Assembly: GCF_012844305.1 (NCBI RefSeq)
Contig: NZ_JABANE010000052.1
Location: 1 to 64,000 of the forward strand
DNA length: 64,000 nucleotides
DNA from: Flammeovirga aprica JL-4
GTDB taxonomy: Bacteria > Bacteroidota > Bacteroidia > Cytophagales > Flammeovirgaceae
Reading direction: 5' to 3'
Both the position numbers and the translations under genes were made by a program. Shown here one piece after another: positions 16,540-25,007 of the stretch. The first letter of the stretch is position 1. Every line of letters starts with the position of its first letter. The notes beneath the pieces were generated by a model, which saw nothing but the letters and a program-made list of their open reading frames with translations, had not been told where the DNA came from and made no database searches.

Positions 16540-18054
16540 ATGAGTACATTAGAATTATTAAGCAAAAAAGAAGAAGGTCAAATTATCACTCCAGTGAAAA
16601 TTGCAATTGCTGAGGGAGACGGTATTGGGCCCGAAATCATGAAAGCCACTTTAAAGATTTTAAAAGAGGCTGGTGCAGAAATTGAACCTGAATTTATTGA
16701 AGTTGGAGAAAAAGCTTACTTATCAGGTCAAACATCTGGAATAGATGATAAAGCTTGGGATGTAATCAAAAACAACAAAGTCATTCTTAAAGCTCCTATC
16801 ACTACTCCACAAGGCAAAGGCTACAAAAGTCTTAATGTCACATTAAGAAAAACTCTCGGCCTTTTTGCCAATGTAAGACCTGTACAAGCCTACTCCCCTT
16901 TTGTACCTACGCACTTTCCAAAGATGGACTTGGTAATCATTAGAGAAAATGAGGAAGACTTATATGCCGGCATTGAACATAGACAAACACGAGATGTATA
17001 TCAATGCTTAAAACTTATTACTAGACCCGGTTCTGAAAGAATCATCAGATACGCTTTCGAATACGCTAAAGTGTACAATAGAAAGAAAGTCACCTGTATG
17101 GTGAAGGATAACATCATGAAAATAACGGATGGTTTATTTCACAGTGTTTTTAAAGAAGTGGCTAAAGAATACCCAGGAATTGAAAGTGAGGTTCAAATTA
17201 TAGATATAGGTTCAGCAAAACTTGCCGCTCAACCCGAAAACTATGATGTTATTGTCACTTCAAATTTATACGGTGATATTATATCGGATATCGTTGCTGA
17301 AATTGGTGGTTCGGTCGGAATGTGCGGTTCTTCCAATATTGGTAAAGAAGTAGCTATGTTTGAAGCAATTCATGGTTCAGCCCCTGACATTGCCGGTAAA
17401 AACATTGCCAACCCTTCAGGACTCTTAAATGCCGCCATCTCTTTACTTGCCCATATTGGACAGTCTGAAATTGGTGATAAAATTAAAAATGCTTGGCTTT
17501 GCACAATTGAACAAGGATACCACACTGCAGATATTTACAGAGAAGAAGTAAGCAGAAAAAAAGTAAGTACAGAAGAATTCACAAATATCATCATCTCGAA
17601 TCTTGGTCGAACGCCAAATATTTTGAAACCAAGCTTTAATAAGACTGTAAATGGAATCATCAATATTCCTTATTATAACAGAAAGGAAGAATCTAAAGAA
17701 TTAGTAGGCATTGATGTATTTCTTGACTGGAAAGAATCCGATCCAGAAAAATTGGGACATGCACTTTCAAAACTAGATATCTATCAATTAAAACTCAAAA
17801 TGATCACCAATAGAGGTGTTAAAGTTTACCCTGAAGGTCTATCACAAACCTACTGCACCGATCATTGGAGATGTAGATTTGTTAGCCAAAATGCGGTAAT
17901 CAACAAGGAAGAGCCAGATTATAAACCGATAGAATTTGAACACATCCTTGCCCTTCAATCTGTTTTAAATCATCTTGGTTATGATATAATAAAAACAGAA
18001 AACCTTTATGAATTTAATGGTAAAAGAGGATTCTCATTAGGCCAAGGAGAATAA
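16540..18054 (+). CDS. icd: NADP-type isocitrate dehydrogenase with C-terminal extension
   Basis: This 504-residue member of the isocitrate/isopropylmalate dehydrogenase family oxidises isocitrate to 2-oxoglutarate and CO2. Visible motifs are AIAEGDGIGPEIM (about 24-36), the substrate-binding KSLNVTLRKTLGLFANVRP, MVKDNIMK with the catalytic Lys, and TSNLYGDIISDIVAEIGG with the metal-binding Asp residues. The core ends near residue 340. About 160 further residues form the extra domain seen in Thermus/Rickettsia-type enzymes. I use the ATG at 16540 rather than the TTG at 16534. A near-match -7 box (CATATTTG, 16504-16511) precedes it. Aconitase B lies 1.7 kb further on the other strand. Cofactor preference is inferred from family only. 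Confidence 0.92.
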   Translation: MSTLELLSKKEEGQIITPVKIAIAEGDGIGPEIMKATLKILKEAGAEIEPEFIEVGEKAYLSGQTSGIDDKAWDVIKNNKVILKAPITTPQGKGYKSLNVTLRKTLGLFANVRPVQAYSPFVPTHFPKMDLVIIRENEEDLYAGIEHRQTRDVYQCLKLITRPGSERIIRYAFEYAKVYNRKKVTCMVKDNIMKITDGLFHSVFKEVAKEYPGIESEVQIIDIGSAKLAAQPENYDVIVTSNLYGDIISDIVAEIGGSVGMCGSSNIGKEVAMFEAIHGSAPDIAGKNIANPSGLLNAAISLLAHIGQSEIGDKIKNAWLCTIEQGYHTADIYREEVSRKKVSTEEFTNIIISNLGRTPNILKPSFNKTVNGIINIPYYNRKEESKELVGIDVFLDWKESDPEKLGHALSKLDIYQLKLKMITNRGVKVYPEGLSQTYCTDHWRCRFVSQNAVINKEEPDYKPIEFEHILALQSVLNHLGYDIIKTENLYEFNGKRGFSLGQGE

Positions 18055-18113
18055 GAACCTTTTTGAAACATATTCAAAACAACTTTGATTTCTTATTCTG
18101 AAAAACAGACAAC

Positions 18114-18155
18114 ACCCCCACAAAGAGAACTTATCCTTCTCTTCTGTGGGGGTAT
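18114..18155 (+). terminator. Terminator after isocitrate dehydrogenase
   Basis: ACCCCCACA (18114-18122) pairs with TGTGGGGGT (18145-18153), extended by an inner AAGAGAA/TTCTCTT stem. The T-tract is weak (ATTATATAAT). Confidence 0.75.
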
Positions 18156-18231
18156 TATATAATAATCAATTAAGACTCACACTAACTTTCAATTAGTCAA
18201 AAGCTCGGCCCATTATTATTTATAGCTTTCT

Positions 18232-19398
18232 CTAAGCCATGGTTTTCAATTGAGTAATGTCTTTTTTATTAAACAAACTCTTTACTTTTTTAAATATATT
18301 ATTGCCACTTACGGTATCTACTTCCTCTTCTTTTACCAGTAATACATTTAATTCCTCAGAGATTTCATCAATAAATGAATGGTAAGATCTATTTAGAAAC
18401 AACTCCATAGATTGATCGAAATTTGAAAGTGCAGTATCAAATCTATTTTGAGTCAAGGTAAAATCCTCTAATGTTATTTTCTCTGTGACTTTTGGAAGAA
18501 TAAAACGTTCCTTTACCAAATAGAATTCATCGTTTTGCTTCTCCAATCTAACGATTTTACTTTTAGAGAATTTAGACGTTGGCTTTCCTAAAAATACTTG
18601 AATAGACAAGTCATTCATACCTTTATCTCTGATGCTCTTCTTTGTAAATAAATTAATTACAGGAAGAATTAAAAAGTATTTCATTTTATTCAGCTGACGT
18701 TTGGCTTTCTTATAAAAGAAAAGTGAAACAGCCAGCATCACGACTAAAATCACAAAAGAAAACGTAGGACTAATGATACCAATAATAACTAATGCGATTG
18801 ACAATACAATTTTAAAAATTTGTAAACCTGTATCTACTAATGGAATTGGTGACAGATAAATCAAAGTGTCCACAAAGAAACGGATGGTCAGTAGAACAAT
18901 TAATGCATAAGTGGAGACTACTACAATCATTAATGTTTTTAAACTTACTGACAAGAAGCTTGCTTGAAAAACAATTTCATCTGCTCCTGCATTTTCATTT
19001 AATACAATAGGAAAAACCATCACAAGAATATTGGTAACAATTGCGGCTTTACTTTCCAAGTATTCATCTACTTTTACTAAAATACCCGTTATCTGATTTG
19101 TACCTAAAGATGGACGCATGATTGACGTAAACAAGAATAATATTCCAAAAGTTCCTAAGATAAACCAGTTATCGAAAAACGGATTTGTAGCCACGAAATC
19201 ATTATGATATCCCATTTTTGATAAAAGAGAAGTTACAAAAATAGAAGTATAAGGATTGATACTCATCGGCGACAATAATGAAAATTGCTCTATCAATAGA
19301 GCATTCTGTTTAGCTGCATTTGTAGCTTCTTCAATATTATCTTGTGCAAATACAATCGTTGGCAATAAAAGGGTGACGAAAAATATAAGCTTTCTCAT
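18232..19398 (-). CDS. Membrane protein of unknown function (weakly DUF4126-like)
   Basis: This 388-residue protein has a cleavable-looking signal peptide (1-18, ending IVFAQ), about six hydrophobic helices between residues 45 and 235, and a basic, soluble C-terminal region of about 150 residues. The segment INPYTSIFVTSLLSKMGYH, with its spacing to SIMRP and VDEYLES, recalls DUF4126 membrane proteins, but the match is by eye and weak. It lies between icd and acnB yet is separated from acnB by a terminator and a 373-base gap, so it is probably transcribed alone. No enzymatic motif is visible. Confidence 0.6.
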   Translation of the reverse strand: MRKLIFFVTLLLPTIVFAQDNIEEATNAAKQNALLIEQFSLLSPMSINPYTSIFVTSLLSKMGYHNDFVATNPFFDNWFILGTFGILFLFTSIMRPSLGTNQITGILVKVDEYLESKAAIVTNILVMVFPIVLNENAGADEIVFQASFLSVSLKTLMIVVVSTYALIVLLTIRFFVDTLIYLSPIPLVDTGLQIFKIVLSIALVIIGIISPTFSFVILVVMLAVSLFFYKKAKRQLNKMKYFLILPVINLFTKKSIRDKGMNDLSIQVFLGKPTSKFSKSKIVRLEKQNDEFYLVKERFILPKVTEKITLEDFTLTQNRFDTALSNFDQSMELFLNRSYHSFIDEISEELNVLLVKEEEVDTVSGNNIFKKVKSLFNKKDITQLKTMA

Positions 19399-19673
19399 TT
19401 TAAGTTTTAAATGTCAATAATTAATAGTTTACTAAAGTGCTATGTTATTAGTTTTTGTAAGAACAACTAAGCGTTTTATAAGCAGTAATACATTTAAAAT
19501 TGGAAAAAGTAAGATTATTATTTTTTTTGACTAATCAAGGCAGAATTGAAAAGCATAGCATTGCTACGTAATGAAATTCTAACACAGAGTTGTCAAAAAA
19601 AGAAAGTCTAAAACTTTCAATTTTGATTGTATAACTGCATAAGATTAAAGTTAATAACTCTCCATTAAATTCT

Positions 19674-19716
19674 ATAAAAAAATCCCGGTAAAAGAGCAAT
19701 TTCTTTCACCGGGATT
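19674..19716 (-). terminator. Terminator of acnB
   Basis: Read on the minus strand, AATCCCGGT pairs with ACCGGGATT across a loop of about 18 bases (19681-19716) and is followed by TTTTTATAG. This is a standard rho-independent terminator 55 bases after the acnB stop. Confidence 0.88.
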
Positions 19717-19727
19717 AATATTTAAAT

Positions 19728-19750
19728 CAGTAATCAGATAATGATTACTG
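19728..19750. repeat. Inverted repeat beside the acnB terminator
   Basis: CAGTAATCA and TGATTACTG form a perfect 9-base stem with a 5-base loop. On the plus strand it is followed by TCTTTTTCT, but no plus-strand gene ends here, so it may stabilise the acnB mRNA end or be a second terminator. Confidence 0.5.
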
Positions 19751-19771
19751 TCTTTTTCTATTATGCTAGAA

Positions 19772-22549
19772 TTATGAAGTCAACAACTTAGAAGAAGGTT
19801 TGAACTTCGTTAAGTTGATACCTTTTACAGCTGCTTGGTACTCAGCTAAATCAGGAGTTCTACCTAAAATAGTTGAAAGTACTACCACTGGCGTAGAAGA
19901 TAATAATGACTCCCCTTTCTTCTCAGAAGAATCTTTTACAACTCTACCTTGGAATAAACGAGTTGAAGTTGCCATTACTGTATCACCTGGCTCTGCTTTC
20001 TCTTGGTTACCCATACAAAGGTTACATCCAGGACGCTCTAAGTAAAGCATGTTCTCATACTTTGTACGAGCCGCACCTTTTGGAGCTTCATCATCAAATT
20101 CAAAACCAGAGTACTTTTGAAGTACTTCCCAGTCTCCTTCAGCTTTTAACTCATCTACAATGTTGTATGTAGGAGGAGCTACTACTAGAGGAGCTTTGAA
20201 TTCAACTTTACCGTGTAACTCTTCAATGTTTTTCAACATTTGAGCAAGGATCTTCATATCACCTTTGTGAACCATACAAGAACCGATAAAACCTAAGTCT
20301 ACTTGTCTGTCTCCACCGTAGAAAGAAAGAGGTCTGATTGTATCGTGCGTATAACGCTTCGATACGTCCTCGTTGTATACATCAGGGTCAGCGATCATTG
20401 GCTCAGCAATCTCATCAAGGTTCACTTCAACTTCAGCAAAGTACTTCGCGTCAGCATCTGGAGTCAATGGAGGTTTAACACCTGTCTTCACTTCCTCGAT
20501 TCTCTTGTTCGCTTTATCGATCAATCCTTGAAGCACTCCTTTCTCGTTGTCCATACCCTTCTCAATCATGATCTGGATTCTAGACTTCGCAATCTCCAAT
20601 GATTCTACTAATGTCTCATCTTCTGAAATACAAATCGATGCTTTCGCTTTCATCTCTGCAGTCCAGTCAGTGAAAGTAAACGCTTGGTCAGCCGTTAAAG
20701 TACCAATGTGTACTTCAATTACTCTACCTTGGAATACGTTATCACCACCAAATTGCTTCAACATTTGTTGTTGTGTAGCGTGAACTACATCACGGAAGTC
20801 CATGTAAGGCTTCATTTCACCTTTGAAAGTCACCTTTACAGACTCAGGAATTGGCATAGTTGCCTCACCTGTTGCCAAAGCTAATGCTACTGTACCTGAG
20901 TCGGCACCAAAAGCAACACCTTTTGACATTCTTGTATGTGAATCACCACCGATGATGATATCCCAATCAGAAACAGTAATGTCATTCAATACTTTATGAA
21001 TAACGTCTGTCATTGAGTGGTAAACATGTTTAGGGTCACGAGCAGTGATCAAACCGAAGTCGTTCATGAATTTCATCAACTTAGGAATGTTTGCTTGTGC
21101 TTTCTTATCCCAAACAGAGGCAGTATGACAACCTGATTGATAAGCACCATCAACAATTGGAGAAATAACTGTAGCAGCCATTGACTCTAATTCTTGAGAG
21201 GTCATCAAACCAGTAGTATCTTGAGAACCAACAATGTTCACTTCTACACGAACATCTGAACCTGAGTGTAAAGTAACACCTGGAGTAGTTCCTACCGCGT
21301 TTTTATTAAAGATCTTTTCAACAGCTGTTAAACCTTGACCATCAACAGAGATTTCCTTAGATGGTGCAAATACTACTGGAGCCTCAACTCCTAAAGTTTT
21401 CGCCGCGAAAGATTGTAATTTCTTACCAAATACAACTGCATAAGAACCACCTGCTTTGATAAACTCTACTTTTTGTGGAGTTAATGAAGCTGAGATGTCA
21501 ATTAATTCTTGATCACCGTTGTATAATTTTTTAGTCTTAGTGTTGATTGTTAGTACCGTACCAGTTTCTACTGAGTATGCGTGCTCTAAAACTGGCTCGC
21601 CTTCAGCATCTAATACTGTGTTTCCATCAGCATCTTTTTTCTTCACCCAGTTTTGAAGGTCAATACCGATACCACCCGTTACTCCTACTGTAGTTAAGAA
21701 GATTGGTGAAATACCGTTTGTACCAGCAATAATTGGAGCGATATTTACAAATGGAACATATGGGCTACCAGGGATACCTGTCCATAATGCCACGTTGTTT
21801 ACACCTGACATTCTTGAAGAACCTACACCCATTGTACCTTTTTCAGCAATTAACATCACACGCTTGTCAGGGTGTTGTTCTTTTAATGCTGAAAGTGCCG
21901 CTTGTTGTTCTTTGTTGTGTTCGAAGATACATTGTCCGTGTAATTCACGATCTGATCTTGAGTGAGCGTCAGCACCAGGAGAAAGTAAATCTGTAGAGAT
22001 ATCACCTGTTCCTGCAATAAACGTTACGATTTTGATTTCTTCATCCACTTCAGGAAGTTTAGTGAAGAATTCAGCGTTAGCATAGCTTTCTAAGATATCT
22101 TTAGCGATAGCATTACCTTCTTTGAAAGCAACCTCTAAACGCTCCATATCTGCTTCATATAAGAAAACTTGTGTTTTCAATACTTTTGAAGCTTCTTCAG
22201 CAATCTTAGCGTCAGTACCTAAAGCAAGGTCTAAAAGTACTTCAATAGAAGGACCACCTTTCATGTGTGACAATTGCTCAAATGCAAACTCAGAAGAAAT
22301 CTCAGCTACAGTTGCTTCTCCAAGAATAATCTCTTTTAAAAACTTCGCTTTTACACCTGCCGCACTCGTAGTACCAGGTAATGTGTTGTAAATAAAAAAG
22401 TTAAGAGAACCTTCACGGTGTTCGTTTCCAGTGTCTTTGATTTGTTCAATTACTTCAGAAAGCAACTCTGCATCATCGATCGGTTTCGGGTGAAGTCCTT
22501 GTGCTTTTCTCTCTTCAATTTCCTTGAGGTATTCGTTATATCTGCTCAT
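19772..22549 (-). CDS. acnB: Bifunctional aconitate hydratase 2 (aconitase B)
   Basis: This 925-residue protein is colinear with AcnB: the N-terminal HEAT-like domain (KPIDDAELLSEVIEQIK near 22-38; FFIYNTLPGTTSAAGVKAKF), the swivel domain, and catalytic domains 1-3 (SGCHTASVWD, GGDSHTRMSKGVAFGADSG). The [4Fe-4S] cysteines are in GSCMVHKGD and RPGCNLCMGNQ near the C-terminus. It isomerises citrate to isocitrate through cis-aconitate, feeding the isocitrate dehydrogenase encoded nearby. Family members of this type also act in the 2-methylcitrate cycle, but no prp genes are here. Strong codon bias suggests high expression. A -7 box lies at 22666-22673. Confidence 0.96.
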   Translation of the reverse strand: MSRYNEYLKEIEERKAQGLHPKPIDDAELLSEVIEQIKDTGNEHREGSLNFFIYNTLPGTTSAAGVKAKFLKEIILGEATVAEISSEFAFEQLSHMKGGPSIEVLLDLALGTDAKIAEEASKVLKTQVFLYEADMERLEVAFKEGNAIAKDILESYANAEFFTKLPEVDEEIKIVTFIAGTGDISTDLLSPGADAHSRSDRELHGQCIFEHNKEQQAALSALKEQHPDKRVMLIAEKGTMGVGSSRMSGVNNVALWTGIPGSPYVPFVNIAPIIAGTNGISPIFLTTVGVTGGIGIDLQNWVKKKDADGNTVLDAEGEPVLEHAYSVETGTVLTINTKTKKLYNGDQELIDISASLTPQKVEFIKAGGSYAVVFGKKLQSFAAKTLGVEAPVVFAPSKEISVDGQGLTAVEKIFNKNAVGTTPGVTLHSGSDVRVEVNIVGSQDTTGLMTSQELESMAATVISPIVDGAYQSGCHTASVWDKKAQANIPKLMKFMNDFGLITARDPKHVYHSMTDVIHKVLNDITVSDWDIIIGGDSHTRMSKGVAFGADSGTVALALATGEATMPIPESVKVTFKGEMKPYMDFRDVVHATQQQMLKQFGGDNVFQGRVIEVHIGTLTADQAFTFTDWTAEMKAKASICISEDETLVESLEIAKSRIQIMIEKGMDNEKGVLQGLIDKANKRIEEVKTGVKPPLTPDADAKYFAEVEVNLDEIAEPMIADPDVYNEDVSKRYTHDTIRPLSFYGGDRQVDLGFIGSCMVHKGDMKILAQMLKNIEELHGKVEFKAPLVVAPPTYNIVDELKAEGDWEVLQKYSGFEFDDEAPKGAARTKYENMLYLERPGCNLCMGNQEKAEPGDTVMATSTRLFQGRVVKDSSEKKGESLLSSTPVVVLSTILGRTPDLAEYQAAVKGINLTKFKPSSKLLTS

Positions 22550-23016
22550 AAAAATTCTCTTTGTGGTGTAAAAGGTAGTTTATAAGTTTGTTTAATGTAT
22601 ATAAGTAAATATGTATATTACTGATTATTCGATAGATAAATACTTTTATCTGCTGTTTCGCACTGCAAAAATACAAATAAAATTTAATATTTTATCGCTT
22701 AACCTATTTATAATAGGATATCACACCATTTAATATCCTACTCTTACTCTAGAATTCCGCCCAAAATCATATTAATAAATTATTACAATTTTGAAGCAGT
22801 ATTCATTTATAGAAGACCTTCACAATCTTTAGAAAATGATAATTAAAATTGATTTTCGAGTTTGTTCAAGTGTTCTATTAAGTATTACTACGTAAATTTA
22901 CGTAAAAAATATACTAATTCAAACCAAAAGAATAGTCGCATTACATTTCTTACACCTATTCATTGATATTAATTCAAATTTAGTAATAAACTCTTTTAAT
23001 TTTTATTAAAAACAAA
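22550..23016. other. AT-rich intergenic region upstream of acnB
   Basis: It holds the acnB promoter; beyond about 22700 I see only AT-rich sequence without gene, tRNA or notable repeat. Confidence 0.6.
22666..22673 (-). promoter_or_regulatory. -7 box of acnB
   Basis: The minus strand reads TATTTTTG, a full match to TANNTTTG, 117 bases upstream of the ATG. No convincing -33 element is seen. Confidence 0.4.
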
Positions 23017-23044
23017 AAAGAGAAGCTTTTTTCAAACTTCTCTT
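23015..23044 (-). terminator. Terminator of the tamL-folK-rlmD operon
   Basis: AAGAGAAG (23018-23025) and CTTCTCTT (23037-23044) form an 8-base stem; read on the minus strand it is followed by TTTTTTG. It starts 6 bases after the rlmD stop. Confidence 0.85.
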
Positions 23045-23050
23045 CCTTAT

Positions 23051-24460
23051 TTATTTTAATTCTAAAGCTACAACGTTCTCCACGTGGTAGGTATGAGGGA
23101 ACATATCCACCGGCATGACCTTCGTTACTTTATACTTTTCATCTAATAGAGCTAAATCCCTTGCTTGAGTAGCTGGATTACAGCTGATATAAACGATTCT
23201 TTTCGGAGCTACTTTTAAAATTTGAGCTACTACTTTTTCGTCCATCCCTGCCCTTGGAGGATCAGTGATAATTACATCAGGCTCTCCATGTTTCTTGATA
23301 AATGAAGGCACCAAGATATCTTTCATATCACCTGCAAAGAATTTACAGTTATCGATACCATTCAAATCTGTATTTACTTTCGCATCCTTAATGGCATCCT
23401 TCACATACTCAATACCAATTACCTCTTTTGCTTTTTTAGAAACAAACTGAGCAATAGTACCTGTACCCGTGTAAAGGTCATATACTTTTTCCTCACCTGT
23501 CAGTTCTGCAAAATCTCGGGCTACTTTATATAAATTGTAAGCTTGTTTTGAGTTCGTTTGGTAGAATGACTTTGGTCCTACTCTAAAACGCAAGCCTTCC
23601 ATTTCTTCCTCAATGTAAGGTAAACCATGGTAAGTGATTACATCTAGATCATGGTAGCTATCATTCCTCTTACCATTAATCACATAAAGTAATGATGTGA
23701 TTTCAGGGAACTGCTCTTTGATATGGTCTAAAAGTGCGTTACGCTTTTCTTCATCATCTTTAAAGAACAATAACATCACCATAATATCTCCTGTTGAAGA
23801 CGTTCTGATCACCATATTTCTTAAGAAACCGTCCTCTTCTTTCTGATCATAAACAGTATAATCATTCTTCACGATAAAGTCATACACTGATTTTCTGATA
23901 TCATCAGATGGTTTATTTTGAAGATAACAGTTGTTCAAGTGAAGAATTTTATTCCACATCCCTGGCAAATGAAGCCCAACACCTCTTCGTTCAATACCCT
24001 CAGCATTTTCTTCCATTTCCTCTTTCGTCAACCAACGGTTACCTGTAAAGGTAAATTCCATTTTGTTACGGTATTCAAAAGTTTCGTCTGAAGCAAAAAT
24101 TGGTGTAATTTCAGGAAGTTCCACTTTACCAATTCTTGACAATTGATCCACTACTTGCTTTTGCTTATAGTGTAACTGCCATTTGTAATCCAACATTTGC
24201 CACTTACATCCTCCGCAAGTACCAAAATGCTCACAAAACGGCTCAATTCTTTGATCAGAATATTCATGGAATTGAATAGGACGCGCCTCCATATAGGCTC
24301 TTCTCTTCTTTGTCACTTGAAGGTCACAAACATCGCCTGTCACAGCACCTGTTACAAAAACAGTCATATTGTCTTCTGTTTTTGCAATTGCTTTTCCTTC
24401 ACTTCCAACATCAATGATATTGACGTTTTCTAAAACTATATTTTTTTTTCTTCTTGCCAT
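23051..24460 (-). CDS. rlmD: 23S rRNA (uracil-C5)-methyltransferase, RlmD/RumA type
   Basis: This 469-residue protein has an N-terminal TRAM domain (about 1-60), the [4Fe-4S]-binding cluster CEHFGTCGGCKWQMLDY (Cys residues near 76-85), an AdoMet-binding region (VYDLYTGTGTIAQF), the DPPRAGMD motif and the catalytic cysteine in YISCNPATQARDL. It methylates a uridine of 23S rRNA at carbon 5; the exact position is assumed from the family. Paralogues (RlmC, TrmA-like) exist, so the target is less sure than the chemistry. It is the last gene of a three-gene operon, 15 bases after folK. Confidence 0.9.
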   Translation of the reverse strand: MARRKKNIVLENVNIIDVGSEGKAIAKTEDNMTVFVTGAVTGDVCDLQVTKKRRAYMEARPIQFHEYSDQRIEPFCEHFGTCGGCKWQMLDYKWQLHYKQKQVVDQLSRIGKVELPEITPIFASDETFEYRNKMEFTFTGNRWLTKEEMEENAEGIERRGVGLHLPGMWNKILHLNNCYLQNKPSDDIRKSVYDFIVKNDYTVYDQKEEDGFLRNMVIRTSSTGDIMVMLLFFKDDEEKRNALLDHIKEQFPEITSLLYVINGKRNDSYHDLDVITYHGLPYIEEEMEGLRFRVGPKSFYQTNSKQAYNLYKVARDFAELTGEEKVYDLYTGTGTIAQFVSKKAKEVIGIEYVKDAIKDAKVNTDLNGIDNCKFFAGDMKDILVPSFIKKHGEPDVIITDPPRAGMDEKVVAQILKVAPKRIVYISCNPATQARDLALLDEKYKVTKVMPVDMFPHTYHVENVVALELK

Positions 24461-24475
24461 TATCTAAAGATAAAC

Positions 24476-24970
24476 CTATTTAATCAACAGCTTTTTTACT
24501 GTAAGCGGATCTTTACAGTGCAAAAGTATATCACTTAAGGATTGATTTAAAACTGGATGAACAAAGTTTGGTAATATTTCTGTTAATGGTTCTAATGTGA
24601 ACCTTCTTTCCTGTATAAAAGGGTGAGGCACTTTTAAATTTTCATCTGAAACCACCTCGTTTTCAATAAACAATATATCAACATCAATGATTCTCGCCCC
24701 CCACTTTTCTTTCCTTACTCTACCTAACTTTTGCTCAATATTTTGAGTTGCATATAATAAGTCCTGTGGAACTAATGTTGATTTACAAACTAAGACTTGA
24801 TTGTAATAGCTTGGCTGATCTTCTTTTCCCCATGCTGCCGTTTCATAAAAATGCGAAAGGCTTACCACTTCTCCCACATCCTTACCGATTTCAATAACAG
24901 CTTGTCGGAGTGTTTCCTCTTTATTACCAAGATTAGCCCCCAATAAAAGGACAATATTCTTTTCTAACAT
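24476..24970 (-). CDS. folK: 2-amino-4-hydroxy-6-hydroxymethyldihydropteridine diphosphokinase
   Basis: This 164-residue protein carries the HPPK hallmarks: LLLGANLGNKEETL (about 8-21), FYETAAWG, the ATP/pterin-binding WGARIIDVDILF, and VPHPFIQERRFTLEPLTEI. It transfers diphosphate from ATP to 6-hydroxymethyl-dihydropterin in folate synthesis. Length and motifs are typical of the stand-alone enzyme. It lies between a TamA-like outer-membrane gene and rlmD with short gaps (37 and 15 bases); the link is probably only transcriptional. Confidence 0.95.
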   Translation of the reverse strand: MLEKNIVLLLGANLGNKEETLRQAVIEIGKDVGEVVSLSHFYETAAWGKEDQPSYYNQVLVCKSTLVPQDLLYATQNIEQKLGRVRKEKWGARIIDVDILFIENEVVSDENLKVPHPFIQERRFTLEPLTEILPNFVHPVLNQSLSDILLHCKDPLTVKKLLIK

Positions 24971-25007
24971 TTACTCTTTTTAAAATTTCGCACAAAAATA
25001 AGAATAA

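Larger units (their letters stand above)
19399..19771. other. Intergenic region between aconitase B and the membrane protein gene
   Basis: It contains two hairpins (19681-19716 and 19728-19750) close to the acnB stop, and otherwise AT-rich sequence expected to hold the promoter of the minus-strand gene starting at 19398, which I could not identify. Confidence 0.5.
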
